Source of the DNA: Hungateiclostridiaceae bacterium UBA3922
GTDB taxonomy: Bacteria > Bacillota > Clostridia > Acetivibrionales > DTU013
Length of the DNA: 7,030 bases
NCBI GenBank assembly: GCA_002386045.1
Contig: DGEQ01000122.1
Span: 1,814 to 8,843 of the forward strand
Direction of reading: 5' to 3'
Positions 6,042 through 7,030 of the stretch are shown piece after piece. The notes beneath the pieces are model-generated. The model did no database searches. It was not told the origin of the DNA and saw only the letters and a list, made by a program, of their open reading frames with translations. A program made the translations under genes and the position numbers. Numbering within the stretch: position 1 is the stretch's first letter; every line of letters begins with the position of its first letter.

Positions 6042-6055
6042 GCAGGCATTCCTGC
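6042..6055. repeat. Small hairpin upstream of the LTA synthase promoter
   Basis: GCAGG (6042-6046) and CCTGC (6051-6055) pair around a 4-nt loop, 70 bp past the stop of the calcium-loop gene. It has no T-run, so it is a weak candidate for that gene's transcript end. Confidence 0.25.
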
Positions 6056-6125
6056 CGGTGCGGGAACGAAGTGATCAGTATGCGTCTTCGCAGCAGATGC
6101 CACATCCGGGATGGCTGTAATCTCT

Positions 6126-7030
6126 CTAGTAACTGACGTACAGCCTGTCTCCCCTGCGTACAAGTATCCCGTCCTTCTGAAGTTCTTCCAGTGCCATTGT
6201 GATCTCACCCGGAGTGCATCCCTGGAACGGCTGGAAGTTCTCATCTGTGATGCCGCTGTCTCCGATGTCCAGGTAACCCTTGTAATGGATCAGTTCAAAT
6301 ATGTACCCCTTCAGATACGCCATCTTCCCGTCATCAATACCTGATGCGGCGGCATACGCCCGGACAGGCTTCATTTCTCCGCCTTCATATACGTAATAGC
6401 TGTACTGCGTGCACAAAGCAAACGGATACTCGCTCAGAACTGAAACGCAGCAAAGCTCATCGCGGCCATCCCCGTTGAAATCGTTCACCAGGTACCAGAG
6501 CGGATGAGGAGCGAAAGCACCCTTTGACTCCAGGCGCTGCCTGAAGGAGTCCTCATCTCCGAAATAACCGGCGTAATACCCGTCATCGATCTTCAGATCC
6601 ATGCTCACGCCAAATGCCGGATATTCTATGCTCACCGTTTTATCGCCCTTGTATTTCAGGACCCTTTCCGTATCAGCGATCCCGATTTCCATAATACCAC
6701 CGTTTTCGTACCTGTAGGCATTTGCGACTCCGGTGGAACCGATACCGTTGGTAGCCCATGTATAGATCACCAGCATCGCTTTACTTTTACCGTCCCGTTC
6801 CGGAAGGAACCTTATTTCAGGCATTTGTAGAACAGTACGGTACGGCCTGGTGAACATACCGGTGGCATATCCCTCCACAACTGCGATTTTGCTGCCATTG
6901 ACGCTCAGGACCAGGTCACCTTTGCTGTTGTCGCTTTTATACCTCTCATAGACAAGTTCGATATTCTCAGCTTTTCCGTCACCATCCAGGTCTTCGGAGC
7001 AGTCAATGGACATTACACTTATACACATCT
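6126..7030 (-). CDS. Protein with two DxDxDG calcium-loop motifs, 5' end outside the window
   Basis: The frame is open to the right edge; 300 residues are visible from an ATG at 7028, which is probably internal. Two calcium-loop motifs of the FG-GAP/VCBS or EF-hand-like type are present: DLDGDGKAENI (13-23) and DFNGDGRDEL (183-192), each followed by beta-strand-like sequence. Most of the protein looks beta-rich with many Tyr and Gly residues, as in secreted or lipoprotein beta-propeller-like proteins of Bacillota. A signal peptide, if any, would lie outside the window. The last 30 residues (TPGEITMALEELQKDGILVRRGDRLYVSY) read unlike the rest, as a helix plus hairpin resembling a winged-helix DNA-binding end. 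The specific function is unknown. It ends 258 bp before the LTA synthase gene on the same strand, with a separate promoter between them, so co-transcription is uncertain. Confidence 0.75.
   Translation of the reverse strand, partial: MCISVMSIDCSEDLDGDGKAENIELVYERYKSDNSKGDLVLSVNGSKIAVVEGYATGMFTRPYRTVLQMPEIRFLPERDGKSKAMLVIYTWATNGIGSTGVANAYRYENGGIMEIGIADTERVLKYKGDKTVSIEYPAFGVSMDLKIDDGYYAGYFGDEDSFRQRLESKGAFAPHPLWYLVNDFNGDGRDELCCVSVLSEYPFALCTQYSYYVYEGGEMKPVRAYAAASGIDDGKMAYLKGYIFELIHYKGYLDIGDSGITDENFQPFQGCTPGEITMALEELQKDGILVRRGDRLYVSY

Noticed and set aside
5924..6244. Minus-strand frame of 106 codons between the calcium-loop gene and LTA synthase
   Set aside because: It overlaps the 3' end of the calcium-loop gene out of frame, has no domain or clear ribosome site, and runs over the LTA synthase promoter.
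1..7030. Defence system, CRISPR array, insertion sequence or tRNA
   Set aside because: No regularly spaced repeats, transposase, terminal inverted repeats of IS type, tRNA cloverleaf or defence gene motifs were seen; the genes are metabolic or envelope-related.

Overview
No single base-level signature fixes the species. The gene families, strong AGGAGG-type ribosome binding sites, heavy use of AGG (Arg) and ATA (Ile) codons, GTG starts and two LTA-synthase-type membrane enzymes suggest a Gram-positive Bacillota, most likely an anaerobic clostridium with roughly balanced GC. A GH10 xylanase fits a plant-fibre-using gut, rumen or digester lifestyle. That lifestyle is inference.

Layout, left to right: (1) 1-536, minus strand, is the N-terminal part of an LTA-synthase-like membrane protein that runs off the left edge. 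(2) 537-843 is a divergent control region with two extended -10 promoters facing away from each other and a GC-rich inverted repeat between them. (3) 844-1635, plus strand, is an Amidohydro_2-type metal-dependent hydrolase. (4) 1636-1766 lies between convergent genes and holds two hairpins, one a likely terminator. (5) 1767-3005, minus, is a GH10 endo-xylanase without a signal peptide. (6) 3006-3183 is a GC-rich gap with short repeats. (7) 3184-3834, minus, is a metallo-beta-lactamase-fold hydrolase whose true start is an internal GTG. (8) 3835-3977 holds two back-to-back tandem repeats, one being a doubled TATAAT. (9) 3978-5867, minus, is a complete LTA-synthase-family glycerophosphotransferase. 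(10) 5868-6125 holds its extended -10 promoter and a leader of about 130 nt. (11) 6126-7030, minus, is a protein with two DxDxDG-type calcium-loop motifs that runs off the right edge.

Four genes from 7030 to 1767 share the minus strand, but gaps of 143-258 bp with promoter-like elements suggest separate transcription units. The two LTA-synthase-type proteins point to envelope polymer synthesis (glycerophosphate transfer at the outer membrane face). The GH10 enzyme points to breakdown of imported xylo-oligosaccharides. The two metal-dependent hydrolases have no deducible substrate. I see no mobile element, CRISPR array, tRNA, rRNA or toxin-antitoxin pair, and no convincing novel multi-gene system. 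The most interesting items are the repeat-built promoter upstream of the MBL gene, the calcium-loop protein with a winged-helix-like tail, and the paired LTA-synthase paralogues.
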